From: Teratosphaeria epicoccoides
Taxonomy: Eukaryota; Ascomycota; Dothideomycetes; Mycosphaerellales; Teratosphaeriaceae
DNA length: 64,000 nucleotides
NCBI GenBank assembly: GCA_021401465.1
Contig: JADDMT010000001.1
Span: forward strand, 434,001-498,000
Direction of reading: 5' to 3'
In this document: positions 34,096 to 45,627 of the stretch, piece by piece
Layout: each line of letters starts with the position of its first letter
Numbering within the stretch: the stretch's first letter is position 1
Notes under the pieces: generated by a model
Databases searched by the model: none
What the model saw: only the letters and a program-made list of their open reading frames with translations
Told to the model about the DNA's origin: nothing
Translations under genes and position numbers: made by a program

Positions 34096-36171
34096 TCAAT
34101 GCACATTGAATGGCCAAGCGATATCGAGGTTGTGACTGTGATACTTGCACACCGGTTGATGCGCTGTGTTGCCAATCCGGCGGATCTCGTCCATGCTTGC
34201 CAGGCAGCGCCAGCACCATTGGTGACGGCATTTCTTACAGGTCATGTGGTCACAACCGTCCGTCTTCTGGATCCTCCAACCACATGTTTTGCCCGGTGGC
34301 CCAGGACACATCTTGCTGATGTCGTCTAGCATAGCTTCGGTCTTCGCCTCCTCGTCACGCCGCCGCTGGCGAGAAGTCCGGTAGTCGTACTGCTCGCAAG
34401 TTTCATTATCGTGCCACTTGGTCCGATGCTTCAAACACTGCGAGTAGCCGCAAGACGCACATCGCATGAAACTAGGCAGATGTCCAGTTTCATAGTTAAG
34501 CTGACCAGATCCGCAGTTCGCGCCAAGACACCATTCAAAGCCAGGCAATTTGGCTAGAGCCTCTCGCGTGGCCACCTCATCGTAAGCCGCGAACGTCTCC
34601 AGCGAAGCTGCACGCTGGACGTCACTATAGGTGAGAGCCTCGAGGCACTCTGGACAGCTAATGCCCGAGACGCCTTTGGTCTCGAACTCTGATGCCATCC
34701 ACGACCTGAGACATTCGCTGCACACGTTGACTGAATGGTCGCAAGACGATGTCGTGGCCTCGATGGGGAACTCGTCAACGCTCTTCGAGTCTCCGCAGAC
34801 AATGCAATCTCCAATCCTGACCGCTTCAGCCAGCTCCGCAGCAAGCCTTTCCTCTTCTTCCCTCTGCTTGTCAAATTGTTCTTGTAATTGCAAAGCTAAA
34901 TTCCGATCTATCTCGACCTCAAGGCGCCTTATATTCCTTATCAGCTTCCACGACTCCTTTAACAATTTCGAAGCCCGCTCGTCTGAGGGCGAGGAGAAAC
35001 CAAAGACATCGTCGCCCTGATTCTGAATATGTGGCTGATCTTTTGAGCGATCTTCCAACTTCGTACGCAGCTTGCCAAAATACGGGTTGTTCGATTTGTT
35101 GGGATCATCTCTGCCTTTACCTTTGCCATTGTACCTGCCAATGTATTGCTCTGCGAACCCCACGGCACTCTCAGCAGGACTGGCATCGCTGCTGTAGCTG
35201 GCGAGCAGATTCGGCAAATCTTCCTCGTCGGCCTTAGTCCAGTCATTATCTCTGAAAGCAGAGCGCTTGCCAGTGCGAAAAGGGCTCGTGTCACGGTAAG
35301 GGACCTCATCCGGCCTATCACTGTGATCTGTGACTGTGTCGAACTGAGCAAGTGTACTTTGTGGCCTGTTGCTGCAGTGAAGTTGGTCGGCGTCTTGATG
35401 GAATGCGACCAGTGCAAGCCTCGGCCCTGAAAGGACTCGCTCCCAGCCAGTTTGAGACATTCGGGCGTCATCATACGGCCTACAAGAAGGTTGAACAGGT
35501 GTTCGGCTGTACGTAGGATCGTCGCCGTGACTGGTAGAACTCGCCAGCGGAAGCAACGTTAACCCATGATCGCACTCTCTCACTTCTCGCGTGTTGCTGT
35601 CAGAAAGCTGAACCCGCAGCCTCGAGCCTTGAACCATCTCCGGCCTGTCTATACTGCAGCCAGCAAGTACTGCCGGAGACATCAGGCGCGCGTGCCAAGG
35701 CTCGAACTTGAAGTCCTCGACGACAAGTTCGGGGTCAATCTTGCCTTTCTCGGGTTCGCGAAGGCACAATCCTGCGGTTTTGCGCTTCTTTGACCTTGAT
35801 ATTGGCTTCTGTAGCTTGCTGGGTTTGCGCGAATTATCGTTTTGTGGTTCCTCGACACCCAGTGGCGGCTTTTGCCTGCCCAACCTGAGGTGCGAAGACA
35901 CCTTGCCAACGACATGCATCGCGCTTGTCTTCTCAAACCTACTGCTCTCGGGTCGCTTTGCTTGCATGCCAGTGCCGAGATGAAAGTCGCGTGAGTCGAG
36001 GTCACAGCGGCAATAATGAAGAGGATGAGGTGCAATTTGGACGTCAAGTGAACCATGGCAGAAGTAGCCTCCCGAGTAGCCGAACTGCTTGTAAGCTAGA
36101 AGACACTCCATTACAGTCGCTACTGAGGCACGTGGAGGATTCACCAGCTGGTTGATAAGTGGAACAAGCAT
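34096..36171 (-). CDS. RBR-type E3 ubiquitin ligase
   Basis: A RING-between-RING ligase, which takes ubiquitin from the E2 onto a RING2 cysteine before passing it to the substrate. The single long exon from the ATG at 36171 gives 691 residues. RING1 starts at CIVCGDSKSVDEF (about 458) and continues through CDHSVNVCSECLRSW and SGISCPECLE. The IBR contains GFEWCLGANCGSGQ and CASCGYSQCLKH. RING2 contains MCPGPPGKTCGWRIQ and DGCDHMTCKKCRHQWCWRC, with the likely catalytic Cys in DGCDHM. A coiled basic/acidic helix precedes RING1. The N-terminal part has a Cys/His patch, GGYFCHGSLDVQIAPHPLHYC. The true N-terminus may lie further upstream: the frame at 36191-36424 reads like coding sequence and abuts this one (see findings). 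Confidence 0.85.
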   Translation of the reverse strand: MLVPLINQLVNPPRASVATVMECLLAYKQFGYSGGYFCHGSLDVQIAPHPLHYCRCDLDSRDFHLGTGMQAKRPESSRFEKTSAMHVVGKVSSHLRLGRQKPPLGVEEPQNDNSRKPSKLQKPISRSKKRKTAGLCLREPEKGKIDPELVVEDFKFEPWHARLMSPAVLAGCSIDRPEMVQGSRLRVQLSDSNTREVRECDHGLTLLPLASSTSHGDDPTYSRTPVQPSCRPYDDARMSQTGWERVLSGPRLALVAFHQDADQLHCSNRPQSTLAQFDTVTDHSDRPDEVPYRDTSPFRTGKRSAFRDNDWTKADEEDLPNLLASYSSDASPAESAVGFAEQYIGRYNGKGKGRDDPNKSNNPYFGKLRTKLEDRSKDQPHIQNQGDDVFGFSSPSDERASKLLKESWKLIRNIRRLEVEIDRNLALQLQEQFDKQREEEERLAAELAEAVRIGDCIVCGDSKSVDEFPIEATTSSCDHSVNVCSECLRSWMASEFETKGVSGISCPECLEALTYSDVQRAASLETFAAYDEVATREALAKLPGFEWCLGANCGSGQLNYETGHLPSFMRCASCGYSQCLKHRTKWHDNETCEQYDYRTSRQRRRDEEAKTEAMLDDISKMCPGPPGKTCGWRIQKTDGCDHMTCKKCRHQWCWRCLASMDEIRRIGNTAHQPVCKYHSHNLDIAWPFNVH

Positions 36172-37129
36172 AAAGAGCTAGTGGGTCAACTTACCGCTTA
36201 TAAGGCCGTGCTTTGGGGTCGCATAGCAAATCAGGCAGAGTGTAAAAGGTCCTGCCCCGCGACTGCACATGGATGGGAAGCAAGATCCTTCGGATGAGAG
36301 TGAGAAGATTAGATGATGTGCTGATCAGTACGACGTCAGGCTGGCTTCTGCCCGTGCCATCGGTCTCGCTACGTTTATGGCGTAGTCGTGGAGCCCAAGC
36401 ACAGCAAGAACGTGGTTTTGACAACCATGGATGTGAACATTCCAGGCTACCTGTGCCACCGATGTTGGGTGTGTGTGCCTGAGTAAAGCCGTGAACTGTC
36501 GCACATGGCGGCGATGCAATGCGGCAGTGCGACGCTCAGGCTGAGGCTGAGGCGGAGCTGGGAGCTGAGGCGCTCCTGAGTTGGTGCAGCCTACCCATGC
36601 GGGCTGGCTTTGCCGCGCAGAGTGCATCGCTCAGCGCATGAACGCACCATCACGTATTGGTTGCGCTCAGCATGAGCCAAGTTGAAGTGGGCATGTATCC
36701 AGCCTGTCGCCTTATCGGGCCATTCAGAGCTCCTGCTCTTCCCATATTCAATTCCCATTCATTGCCTTATACCATGACACGCCGAAGTGGATGGTGGCTG
36801 TCTCGGAGCCTGTCGAACGCTAAGATTGAGCTGTGAGCTCTTGTCTAGACATACGTGTTCGAGTGTCGGGTGATCGCCTGGTCAGGTCGTGGAGCAAGAA
36901 CGGTAGCGCAGGAAGCACATTGATACATATGGGCCTCCGTTCCCTCGTATGTATTTCATTCTGTGGTCACATTCCACAGCCTTGTTCGTACAAGAGATGC
37001 TCGGGAAGAAAAGATGCTACGAAGATGGGACTCGGTAAGATGTGCCTGATGGCTACCGCTCAAGGTCCACTAAGAAACCTTGCCTGGTGAGGTGGACAGT
37101 CCTTCCCATGTTTATCATACTGGTAGGCC
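36172..37129. other. upstream region of the RBR gene
   Basis: About 960 bases up to the NADAR stop. The RBR-proximal part (36191-36424, minus strand) is an open frame with protein-like content (LLTLIRRILLPIHVQSRG, FYTLPDLLCDPKA) ending at a perfect GTAAGT donor at 36194. It may be a 5' exon of the RBR gene. The rest is featureless. Confidence 0.45.
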
Positions 37130-37759
37130 TCACTTTTGGCCTTCCTGCCTGAGCTTTGCCCGGACAGCCATGATCGCCTTGCCCAACCTGTTTTCGCCCC
37201 ATTTCTCCCGGTTTTCCTCAGCATCGGCAGCGCTGTACCCGACGCCCCAAATCCTATCAGTCGGCGAAGCCTAAAACCAGTCAGCGGAAGTCTTTGCATA
37301 CGGTCACCACTCCCACCTCTACGAGCTCTCGGTCTCCCGTCTCCAAGAGCCATTGCATCATCTGCGGCTTCGCTTTGCTCTTCGTAAACTTGTGGTAATT
37401 GCCTTCCTCGACGATACTACTCTTGTCTGTGACTACGCTTAGCATGATGTCGAGCACGTGAAATAGATGACAAACGGACGCTCATCCCACTTCTTCCTGT
37501 CGAAACCCTTCGCCTGCCTACCCAACGCCTGGTGTTCCTCTGGCACTGTCGTCTCCATCATCCGTTTTGCAGTTTTTTCATCGCCGAAGAGCTTTGCTTT
37601 CTGGATCATCATCCACATTTCGGCCGTCAAGTATGTGACGCCATCAGTCTCAAAGGCAGCTTCGTACCACTGTGATAGATATCCATATGGTTCTTCATAT
37701 TCGCGCCAGAAGAATATGGGGCCAGGCGATGGGTCCGATTGGGGCATGGAAGTAGCCAT
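37130..37759 (-). CDS. NADAR-domain protein (DUF1768, N-glycosidase-like)
   Basis: A NADAR-fold protein of 176 residues. Family members related to bacterial YbiA act as N-glycosidases on riboflavin-pathway intermediates or on NAD-linked ADP-ribose. Three exons, 37759-37480, 37426-37317 and 37270-37130, are joined across 53- and 46-nt introns. Blocks in order are FFWREYEEPYGYLSQWY, VTYLTAEMWMMIQKAKLFGD, GFDRKKWDEH formed at the first splice, then IVEEGNYHKFTKSKA, LLETGDRELVEASPTDRIW across the second splice, GVGYSAADA and ENRLGKAIMAVRAKLR. The order and length are complete for the family. The open frame alone is truncated after WDE. The substrate in fungi is unknown. Confidence 0.9.
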
Positions 37760-38276
37760 GGTATGTGCGGCGTTAGAATCTATATTCCACGACAGCGCAG
37801 GTGTCGGCTCGGAAGATCGGTAGTGATAGAAGTGCTGTGGCGTCGTTGGGGCTGTAAAGCACTGGGCTATCTGTCATGCTGCTTGCAGATATGGAAGGTG
37901 CGCAGGTGAGGGGTTACGAAGTGGAGCTTGCCTCTTACACCTCTGTACAACTTGCATGGAAGCATCAGGTTTCCACCCATCAACGACTTCATGTGCCGGT
38001 CATGCGAACCGCCGACGGCACTGCGGTACTACTACGGAGTTAGTGACTGGAATACAATGCCTTCGTATACACACTCGTCGACCATAAGCTGCCCAGCTCC
38101 GAGTTGTCAAATCAGGGTATGCACAACCTCCTTAACTCAAACATGACACCAAAGAACGCCCTATACAGTCTCAGTATAAATTCCGCGCTAGTCCTCTGCC
38201 GCGCAGTCCCAGGCCATCATTTGCGGGTTTCCAAGTCGTTGTCTCCAAATGGCGCTTGTCGAAATTCGCAACGCCT
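37760..38276. other. intergenic, NADAR promoter and F-BAR 3' end
   Basis: A gap of 517 bases. It holds the NADAR upstream region and the 3' UTR of the F-BAR gene. No site is recognised. Confidence 0.45.
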
Positions 38277-41262
38277 CTAGCATTCTTTCAGGTAATTCGA
38301 TGGCACCAGACCCGGCTGACCTGGCTTGTTGCAGACTTCAGCCTCCCACCAACCATCATCCTGATGACGAACAACCGCCAACACGTCGCCTTTAGCAAAC
38401 GAGAGCTCTTCGGGAATTGCGGCCTGGTACATGTAGATGGCGCGCGCTAGATCATCGTCAGCAAGGTGTCAACCACAACCAGATTGGCGAAATGTCTTGG
38501 GCCTGGATGCACTTACCGAAGTGCATGATCGGCCTTCCGTCTCTGGTGACATGTCTCTGACCAGCAACGCTCTGGCTCCTGATGCTCGGTTGCGCTACCT
38601 GGTGTTGCTGACCATATTCACCATAGTGTGAGCTTTGCGGCCGAGCGCCTGTCTGAGAACCGTATGCGTCGCCACCGGCTGGAGCCAGGACCATAGCACC
38701 CTGGCTGCTGCCGGGTCGACTGATCGAATTCGCTGGAGGACGGGTGTTGTAAGCTGGATTTGGCGATGCTGCACGAGGCACTTGGTACCCTCCTGGCGAG
38801 CCGTTGCGTGAATTATATCCGCCATAGTTCGGCTGAGGCTTGATTGGGCTGGTCGAATGAGCGCGTGGACGCTGTGACCCGACCGCCGGCTGAGACGCAC
38901 CACCATATGGGTTGGGAGAAGCTGCGCGATAAGGGAGCCCGACTTGCTGATAGCCGGGTTGAGGGCTGGAGGCCCTAGGCGGCTGAGGTGAGCTCGCTCT
39001 CGGCGGCGGACCTTGCGAACTCTGACCGCGACCCATCGCGTTTCCTGACTTCGGCGCGGGGCCATGACCGTTGAACATGTCTCTCTTTTGGTTGACGAAT
39101 TGCGCTGTGGTCTTTTGCATGTCGCGTTTCGTGTGCGCTGGCTGTGGAGCACCTAACCTGCTCACTGGGGGCGTGTCATACGCTGGTGGTGGAGTGGCCC
39201 TGTGACCGTTCGAAGCGAATGGCGTAGGGACTGCCCCTACTGGCGTGCCTCTGCCATCGAGGGCGGGTGTGCCTGGTGCCGGCGTAGACATGCCATAGTG
39301 ACGGTCAATAGGCTGTCGAACGGAAGCCTGCTTCGTGACGCCCTTCAGTTCAGCCAGTGCCTGTGCGATCGGGTCCAGTTCGAGCTCTGCCCTCTTCGAA
39401 GTCGGCTTGCGCTTGTTTGGCGACTCAACATCAAAGACATTGTTGCCAATGCCCAGCTGGTAGTCCGCACGTGGATCAACATCTGGATCTGGACTTGCGG
39501 AGGGCTGCTTCTGCCACGGATTGGACCTGCCAAAAGTCAGTGACCCCAGCGACAGAAATTACGAGACGTGCTAAAAGCCGCCAAGTTGGCTGATCCTGCA
39601 ATCATACCTGCTGTACGGTGCAGATGGCTTTGAGGGCGACGTGTTGGCGTCTCGAATGTTGGCCGGCGTCCAGGTATTCCTGTGTGTGGGCGTCGGCTGG
39701 AGAGGCTGAGGCTGCTCCTTCAGCTTCTGGCTCCTTCTCCTGAATGGGCTATTGAAGAAGCCGCTCTTCTTTTTCTGGACTGTCTTCTCTTCAGGCCTCG
39801 ATGACATTCCCGACACATTTGACCCGTTATAAACTTTTGTCGGAGAAACATGTCCACTCGTAGGTTCCGTGCTGGACAATGAAGTCGGAGCAGAATATTC
39901 GCTGCCACCATGATCTTGACTGTCACGACTATCTGGACGCGTCGGTGACGGCTGAGAGCTACGCTCGGAAGGCGGACGGCAGAATTGAGTCATACCTTCT
40001 GTAGGATATGGGTTGTGCGGAATGCGTGGCGCATTGACGTATGGATCGCCAATCGATGAGCTTGCACTCGGTGCCAATGGAGGAGGCGCTGCGCTTCCAT
40101 GAGAGCTTCGTGGTTGAAACCCACCTCCTTGAGAGCTGCGCGGATCAAACCCTGCGCTGCCAGACGAGACTCTGGCGGCGAAAGCTTCGTCGCCTTGGAG
40201 AGACGTACGGGCTTTCGGTATTCCCATGGCCTCCCGCAAGCTGGAGTCAGGGTCATGGTGCATGTCAAGCATGCTGGGCTGTGGCGAAGAGGTTCTGTAA
40301 GAGGGGTTCATGGTGCGTTGGAACTGCGCAACGGAGTAGTCGCCGTCTTCTGACTCGGCTTTGGACATGGCATCCTCGGCATCACCACGACAGAAGTTGA
40401 TATACCTCGGCGGATCCGGTATCTCCTGGCCCGTACCTGAGTCTTTGATGAAGTTGCTGATGTCCTTTTCCACGTCACAGTCCTCCAGAGAAAGCCGGAT
40501 CTTCTCGCAAGAGGCATCATCACTGACGCAGACAGTGCTGGATATGTTGGCGAAATTCCATAGGCTGCTCTTGAAGTAGTCGAGTCGCTCTTCCTCCAGG
40601 TCTTGGAATTTGTCGCAAGCAGCCTTCCACTCACGATTCCATTTGCCGGTCGTCTCTTCTAGCACCTTGACTGCGGTCTCGTACTCGCTGCTATTGGTCG
40701 ACATTTGGATCTGTGTCTTCTCGAGTTTCGCCTTGTTCTTGCGCTCCTCCTGACCCATTACCATGTGCCCTTGTGCCAGGTAGCCCTTGATCTTGAGACA
40801 ATCCTGCTCGAACCGATCGCGTGTCTTATTGACCTGCATCGTCTGCTGTGTCTTGACCTTGAGTAGCTTCTCAATGCCGCTCTGTATGATCTTCCGTCGC
40901 TCCTTCAGTCCACCAGCAAACGCCGAGAGTGGCTCTTCAAGCTCACTCTTCATCTTGCCTGCAATGGCTTGATGCTCTTTACCCATCGAGTCGAGTTCGC
41001 CGCGGACGACATCCAGTGACATCCGCAGAGTGCCCGTCTCGCAAGATCCTAGCGGCCTTCTTGACAGATTGAGCAGTTTCTTAGCATATTCGGCCTCAAT
41101 GTCGGCGCGTGCAGCGTAGAAGGCTTTCAATTCCTCGCCAGTGACCTTGGCATTGTGCATGCGCTCCAGCAGTGGACCGACGCCGGCGTCTTCTTTGCCC
41201 CAGAAATTGTTCGCGAAGGACATGGCGACCGTCGGCCCATCAGACCCGTGCGGAGGCGCCAT
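38277..41262 (-). CDS. F-BAR and SH3 protein, Cdc15/Imp2/Hof1 type
   Basis: A cytokinesis scaffold of the Cdc15/Hof1 class that binds membrane with its F-BAR domain and recruits septation partners with its SH3 domain. Exons 41262-39608, 39526-38517 and 38446-38277 give 944 residues; introns are 81 and 70 nt. The F-BAR part covers about residues 15-275 and begins VAMSFANNFWGKED, then KVTGEELKAFYAARADIEAEY. A long Ser/Pro/Gln-rich middle follows, with repeated RAASPNP and RASSPQP motifs that suit phosphoregulation. The last exon encodes the SH3 domain: AIYMYQAAIPEELSFAKGD, DDGWWEAEVC and GLVPSNYLKEC. The ATG at 41262 was chosen; the upstream extension begins at TTG. An alternative start is the MSFANNFW methionine. 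Confidence 0.92.
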
Positions 41263-44200
41263 GGCGGCGCTGTTGATGTCTCGTTCTTGCTTTTGCTGCG
41301 ATGTTTGCGATGTGTGCTCTAAATGGATGTCTTGCAATTGAATGATACGTGAAGCCTGCCAGGGCAGATACTGTATTCAATTATTGAAATGAGATGCCCT
41401 ATGCTCGAGTGGCAGACAGCCCAAGCGCATCGAAGCGTGTTTACTCTGTTTAGCGCTGTTGCTAGGGACTGCGTCATCCGCCAAGATCGTCATCTACGGA
41501 GATATCACCATGTCAAACTTCATCGATTCACTGCGCACAAACATTTTGAGTGCCAGGATATACCGAAAAGCGCCAGAACTCACGAGATCATCAGGCATTC
41601 GATATCAGGCGGCGTATCATCGGTGTAGATGAATCGTAAATGATCACGAGAAGCATGAATTCAACCTCATGCGTGGTGGCCTTTCGACAGTAGTCGCATT
41701 TCAAAGACCACGGTATTCGGTCTTTCTGGATTGATATCACACGTTTAGGTCTTTGTCGCACCGAATGAGTTCTGGCTAGAGTCATTCCAAGTCGCTTTCA
41801 CCCTAGGTAAGGTAGGCTCATTAGCTACAGACTTCGTCAGCTCGCCACTCTCGGTGTAGACCCCGGAGAAGTGCCAGTCCTCTCGCCCCTTCTCGTCAGC
41901 TACGCCCGGCCGGCTCAGTAGTCAGTCAAGCCGCTTTGACTGTCCGACCGCGTAATCGGGAAGTGCGATGTCACGAGTTGACAACACCGTCAGACGTATG
42001 AGTCAGACAGTCTTTCAATACCGACTCGTGACGAAAGCCCGACCCGGATGAGTTGAGCCTGACTGACTGTTGCAGAGGACTGGCTTCGCCATCGCACTTC
42101 CAGGCTCCGGCCAACAGCAGCCTCGAGACACCCACGCTGCGACATCAGACGTCGTGTTGATGGCACCGCTGGCACCGTGAGGATCAGATCGTGCTCATAG
42201 GTCGACTGCCGGGGCACAACACTGCCAGCTTCGAATCAATCTCGCACGTGAATTTCTGCCACGCGTCCACCTCATGAGTGCGACCACTTGCTCACGCCGC
42301 CGACGAATCATTGCAGGCCGGACTCGGTAGGACCGGAGTCGCCAGAAAGCAGAAGGAATTTCAGTCCGGTGATGTGAAACTCGAAGAATGCGAATTGGTG
42401 CTGAAAATACGGGTCGAGCGGGTCGCTGGTTATGTTTGCAACTGAGAAGTGGTAGTAGAATTTCCCCTGTTCGTGGGGTTCGGCGTCTCCGGGACTCTGG
42501 TGTAAGCTTCGTTCGATGCATGTTCTGGCCTGTCGTGGGAGGGACGGTCAGCAACCGGTCATCGCTAATCAGCCGTCCTCCGGATGGACGGTCTGACTCA
42601 ATGTGCCAGTACGAGGTACTGTCGATGGTGATCTTGAGCCCGTTGGTGCTACCATGACTGTCTGGGCTTTCTAAATTGGGACCGAGGTTTACGTTTCAAG
42701 AGACCGGCCCCGAGTTGTGAATGTCTGTCGCCATGTATGAGGAGATGAGAGAACAAGAGTCTAGATCTTACCGTATTGACAAGTGCCAACCCTGTTGGAC
42801 CACGACCAGCCGTTCAGCTCATCCTGGAATGCGCTTGGGGTGTATCCGTTCAGTTGTCCGTCCCATAGGAGATTTTACGCGGAAGCCAGGCTGACAATCG
42901 CAACGAGAGTTGTGGAGGGAACCATTAAGCGTGCGTGAGAGTCAGTCCTTGATGTTGTACGTACGGCGCGTCATCCAGTATTGCTACTGCTAGGTCCTGA
43001 ACGCACTTGATCAGCAAAGCCTGCCATGGAACGCATGGTATCTACTTAAGACTCAAGCGCGGCTTCATGGTAAGTCCAACATTGCTTCACTCATGCAGCC
43101 AAGACCCACTTTAGGTGATGTTCTAGCACTAGACGATACATGGTCACTGAATGCTAAGCCCGCGCAGAAGGATAATAAATTGACAGTAGGGCTGCAATTT
43201 TGTAGGATGTCCAAAAGCTTTCCGGGCCTTTGCTACACCAAGGCTATCACGATTCAAGCTCAAGTGGACGCGTCCCGTTAACAAGCCCGCAAGGCTTCCA
43301 TGAAGCCGCTCTCATTCCCCGAGGTGGGCCTCTCAGCAGCACCTTGGCTTTGTGGCCTCCACGCCTAAAGTGTTATAACAGAATGTAAAGTACCTGCAAA
43401 AAGCTGATCCGAAATCGTCATATAAGCAGTGTATGGTCACGGGTACAAATCACTCGAGCAACTACCATGTCCAGCATGGCCAGAGCGATGGTATATTGTC
43501 GACGTAAGATCGCCGTACAGATTTCCCAGGGGCATGCGAGATTGGGGGTCGTGCTGTTCCGCTTGCTGCACCATCTAGAGGTTGGCGATCGACCTTCACT
43601 GCGTGCAATGCTTGCCGTCGGCATATTTTTAGCGACGCATGGCGTTTGAACAGATGATGTAGTCTCGGCCAGCGTTGAGGGAGTAAAGCTTGAGAATATT
43701 GCGGCGATGACATTGTGGTAGATCAGCGCGCTCACTCCACGACATGACTCTTCCCCTAGTTCAGAAATGCACACTCGTCCCTCATGAAAGGCACGACGTC
43801 CATCAATAGAATACTTATTAGACGCCCCCAAGACTTAGACACACGTCTATCCAGAGCACAAGTGAAGCCTCAGTGAATTGTTCAGGTCACCATAGGGCGC
43901 GCCGATGTCGAATCTATTTTTCTGTTGCCTGCAACAGAACGCGACTATCGTCTCGAATATGGAGGCAAACACGTCCGCAGCCGAACCGGCAAGTGCAACG
44001 ACTTCCTCACCACAGAGACTTCTTTCCTCCGATTCTCGGAATCCCTTCTCAAATTCTTCACTTTCTACAACCCGATACAACGGCGACACCCATCCATACT
44101 GTTAACGACTGCTGAATTTGGCGCGGCATCGCGCAGCTCGAAGCTCCAACAGGCTCACTGAGAGATCTGCGGACCTCCGCATCGACTCTGGCAAATCGAC

Positions 44201-44364
44201 CAGCACAGAAGCTGCCGCCTAAAATGGGCTCAAAAAACATGCTTCTACCACGCCTTCTTCGCGACAAGATCTAGGAATACCTCTTATCTGGTCAGTACGC
44301 TCAGTCAGGACCTCGCACATACCGCTTTGAGGTTACTCAAGCTTGGTAAGCACCGTGATCCAGG
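41263..44364. other. gene-poor stretch
   Basis: About 3.1 kb with no supported gene. The left end should hold the F-BAR promoter. CAGTC and GACTG motifs are again frequent at about 41920-42080. The minus-strand frame at 43418-43831 begins at TTG and has no domain. The part from about 43900 may belong to the decayed gene listed next. Confidence 0.45.
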
Positions 44365-45473
44365 TTGCCACAGACAGCCGGCCCTGTCTTTGAAGCTGAA
44401 ATCGACAAAATGTTGTGTCTTCAGCGTCAGCAGTGCCTCGTGCTACTCCTTAGTGAAAATATGAACGTCAATGTGACAGGCGTTGGAGTCGATTCTGATC
44501 ATATGATGGCTGTTCAGCGCGTCGTCTTACCCAGCTTGGTGTGCGTCAATGGGAAGATATGGAGCCTCTACGACACACTGACGGACATTGAAGATGTGGA
44601 TAACGATCAGCTTCGCGGTGGGTCGATGGACGAAGCTCTGGCTGGTTATATGTGCCTCTGCATGGACGCACTTCATGGGATTGAAGGACTAAGCGATGGC
44701 TACCTTCACAGCCGAACAGAGCAGCAGATTCTGCAGAAGGAAGCGGAAAAGCAGAGCCATCGCTCGCTTTGCAGATGTGGGCAGTCGATATCCTGCTCAC
44801 GATTGGCTGGTATGCTCTTCGGATCAACGGAATGGTGATGCTTCGCTTCGTTCCCCGGAATTCGCACGGGTCCTTGGAGGATGGGCACCCGTTTTCTGAA
44901 GCCTTGAGGCTGGCCGGGACCAAGCGCGTGCCGGCTTGGCTGGTTGGGCCATGTACGCTCTAGCACAAACTCCAATCAGCCATATAGTTGGTCTCTTTCT
45001 TGATCACTTCAAAGAACAGAAGACCGAGCGCAACGAATATGTAGAACACGACTTGGCTTTGCTTAGAAATCATCGACGCAGTAACACTCTGGACTTCTCG
45101 TTAATAGATCTCACGGCGACTAGCTCGCAACGGGTTGTCGCCGCGAGTCTTCAATTCTCAAATCGATGGCACGCCACCCAGCAAGCCAAGCAACATCATT
45201 GGCTGGCAGGATGTGACGCATCTGAAAAGTTTCTTCGCCGAAGATAGGAGAGCTATCCATGGACTTGGTGAGGAAGCTCGGTTACAAGATGTCCCAGTTC
45301 AATTAAAGTGTCTCGCCGCATTGCTGACAGCAGTACGCGTCGAAAGGTTGGAGGCCCATGGTACTCGAATGTTTGGCGTCAAAGGTGGTGCGGACATGGT
45401 AGCTTCCGACAGTCTGTTGCTATTCTTGCTGCCGGGCGCTTGCAAGCCGATCGCATCAGCTATATTTGCCTGA
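44365..45473 (+). pseudogene. apparent frameshifted gene remnant, unknown family
   Basis: Protein-like stretches follow one another on the plus strand but in changing frames. Frame 1 holds AEIDKMLCLQRQQCLVLLLS and VLPSLVCVNGKIWSLYDTL (about 44390-44590). Frame 3 holds MWAVDILLTIGWYALRING (about 44772-44830). Frame 2 holds MYALAQTPISHIVGLFLDHF (about 44950-45010) and LRNHRRSNTLDFSLIDL. Frame 3 resumes with PSNIIGWQDVTHLKSFFAED (about 45186-45245). The transitions near 44760, 44930 and 45150 lack good GT..AG pairs, so frameshifts are more likely than introns. Farther upstream, frame 1 also has stops (TAG near 44272, TAA and TGA near 44345-44355) that single C-to-T changes could have made. I do not recognise the family. 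A multi-intron live gene cannot be ruled out. Confidence 0.4.
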
Positions 45474-45627
45474 AGTGTACTGAACGGAGAAGACTGTCGT
45501 CGGTTCGAGGGAATTGAGCCACTTTTATGCATGCCAGTCAGACACATTGTACAAGATTTGTAAGGAATCTGCGCAATGTTCTCGCGCCCGAACGCCTCGC
45601 TTAGATCCAACTGATTGCTTGTCGTTC

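Noticed and set aside
43418..43831. 137-residue minus-strand frame
   Set aside because: It starts at TTG, has no domain, and no splice partner was found; length alone is not enough.
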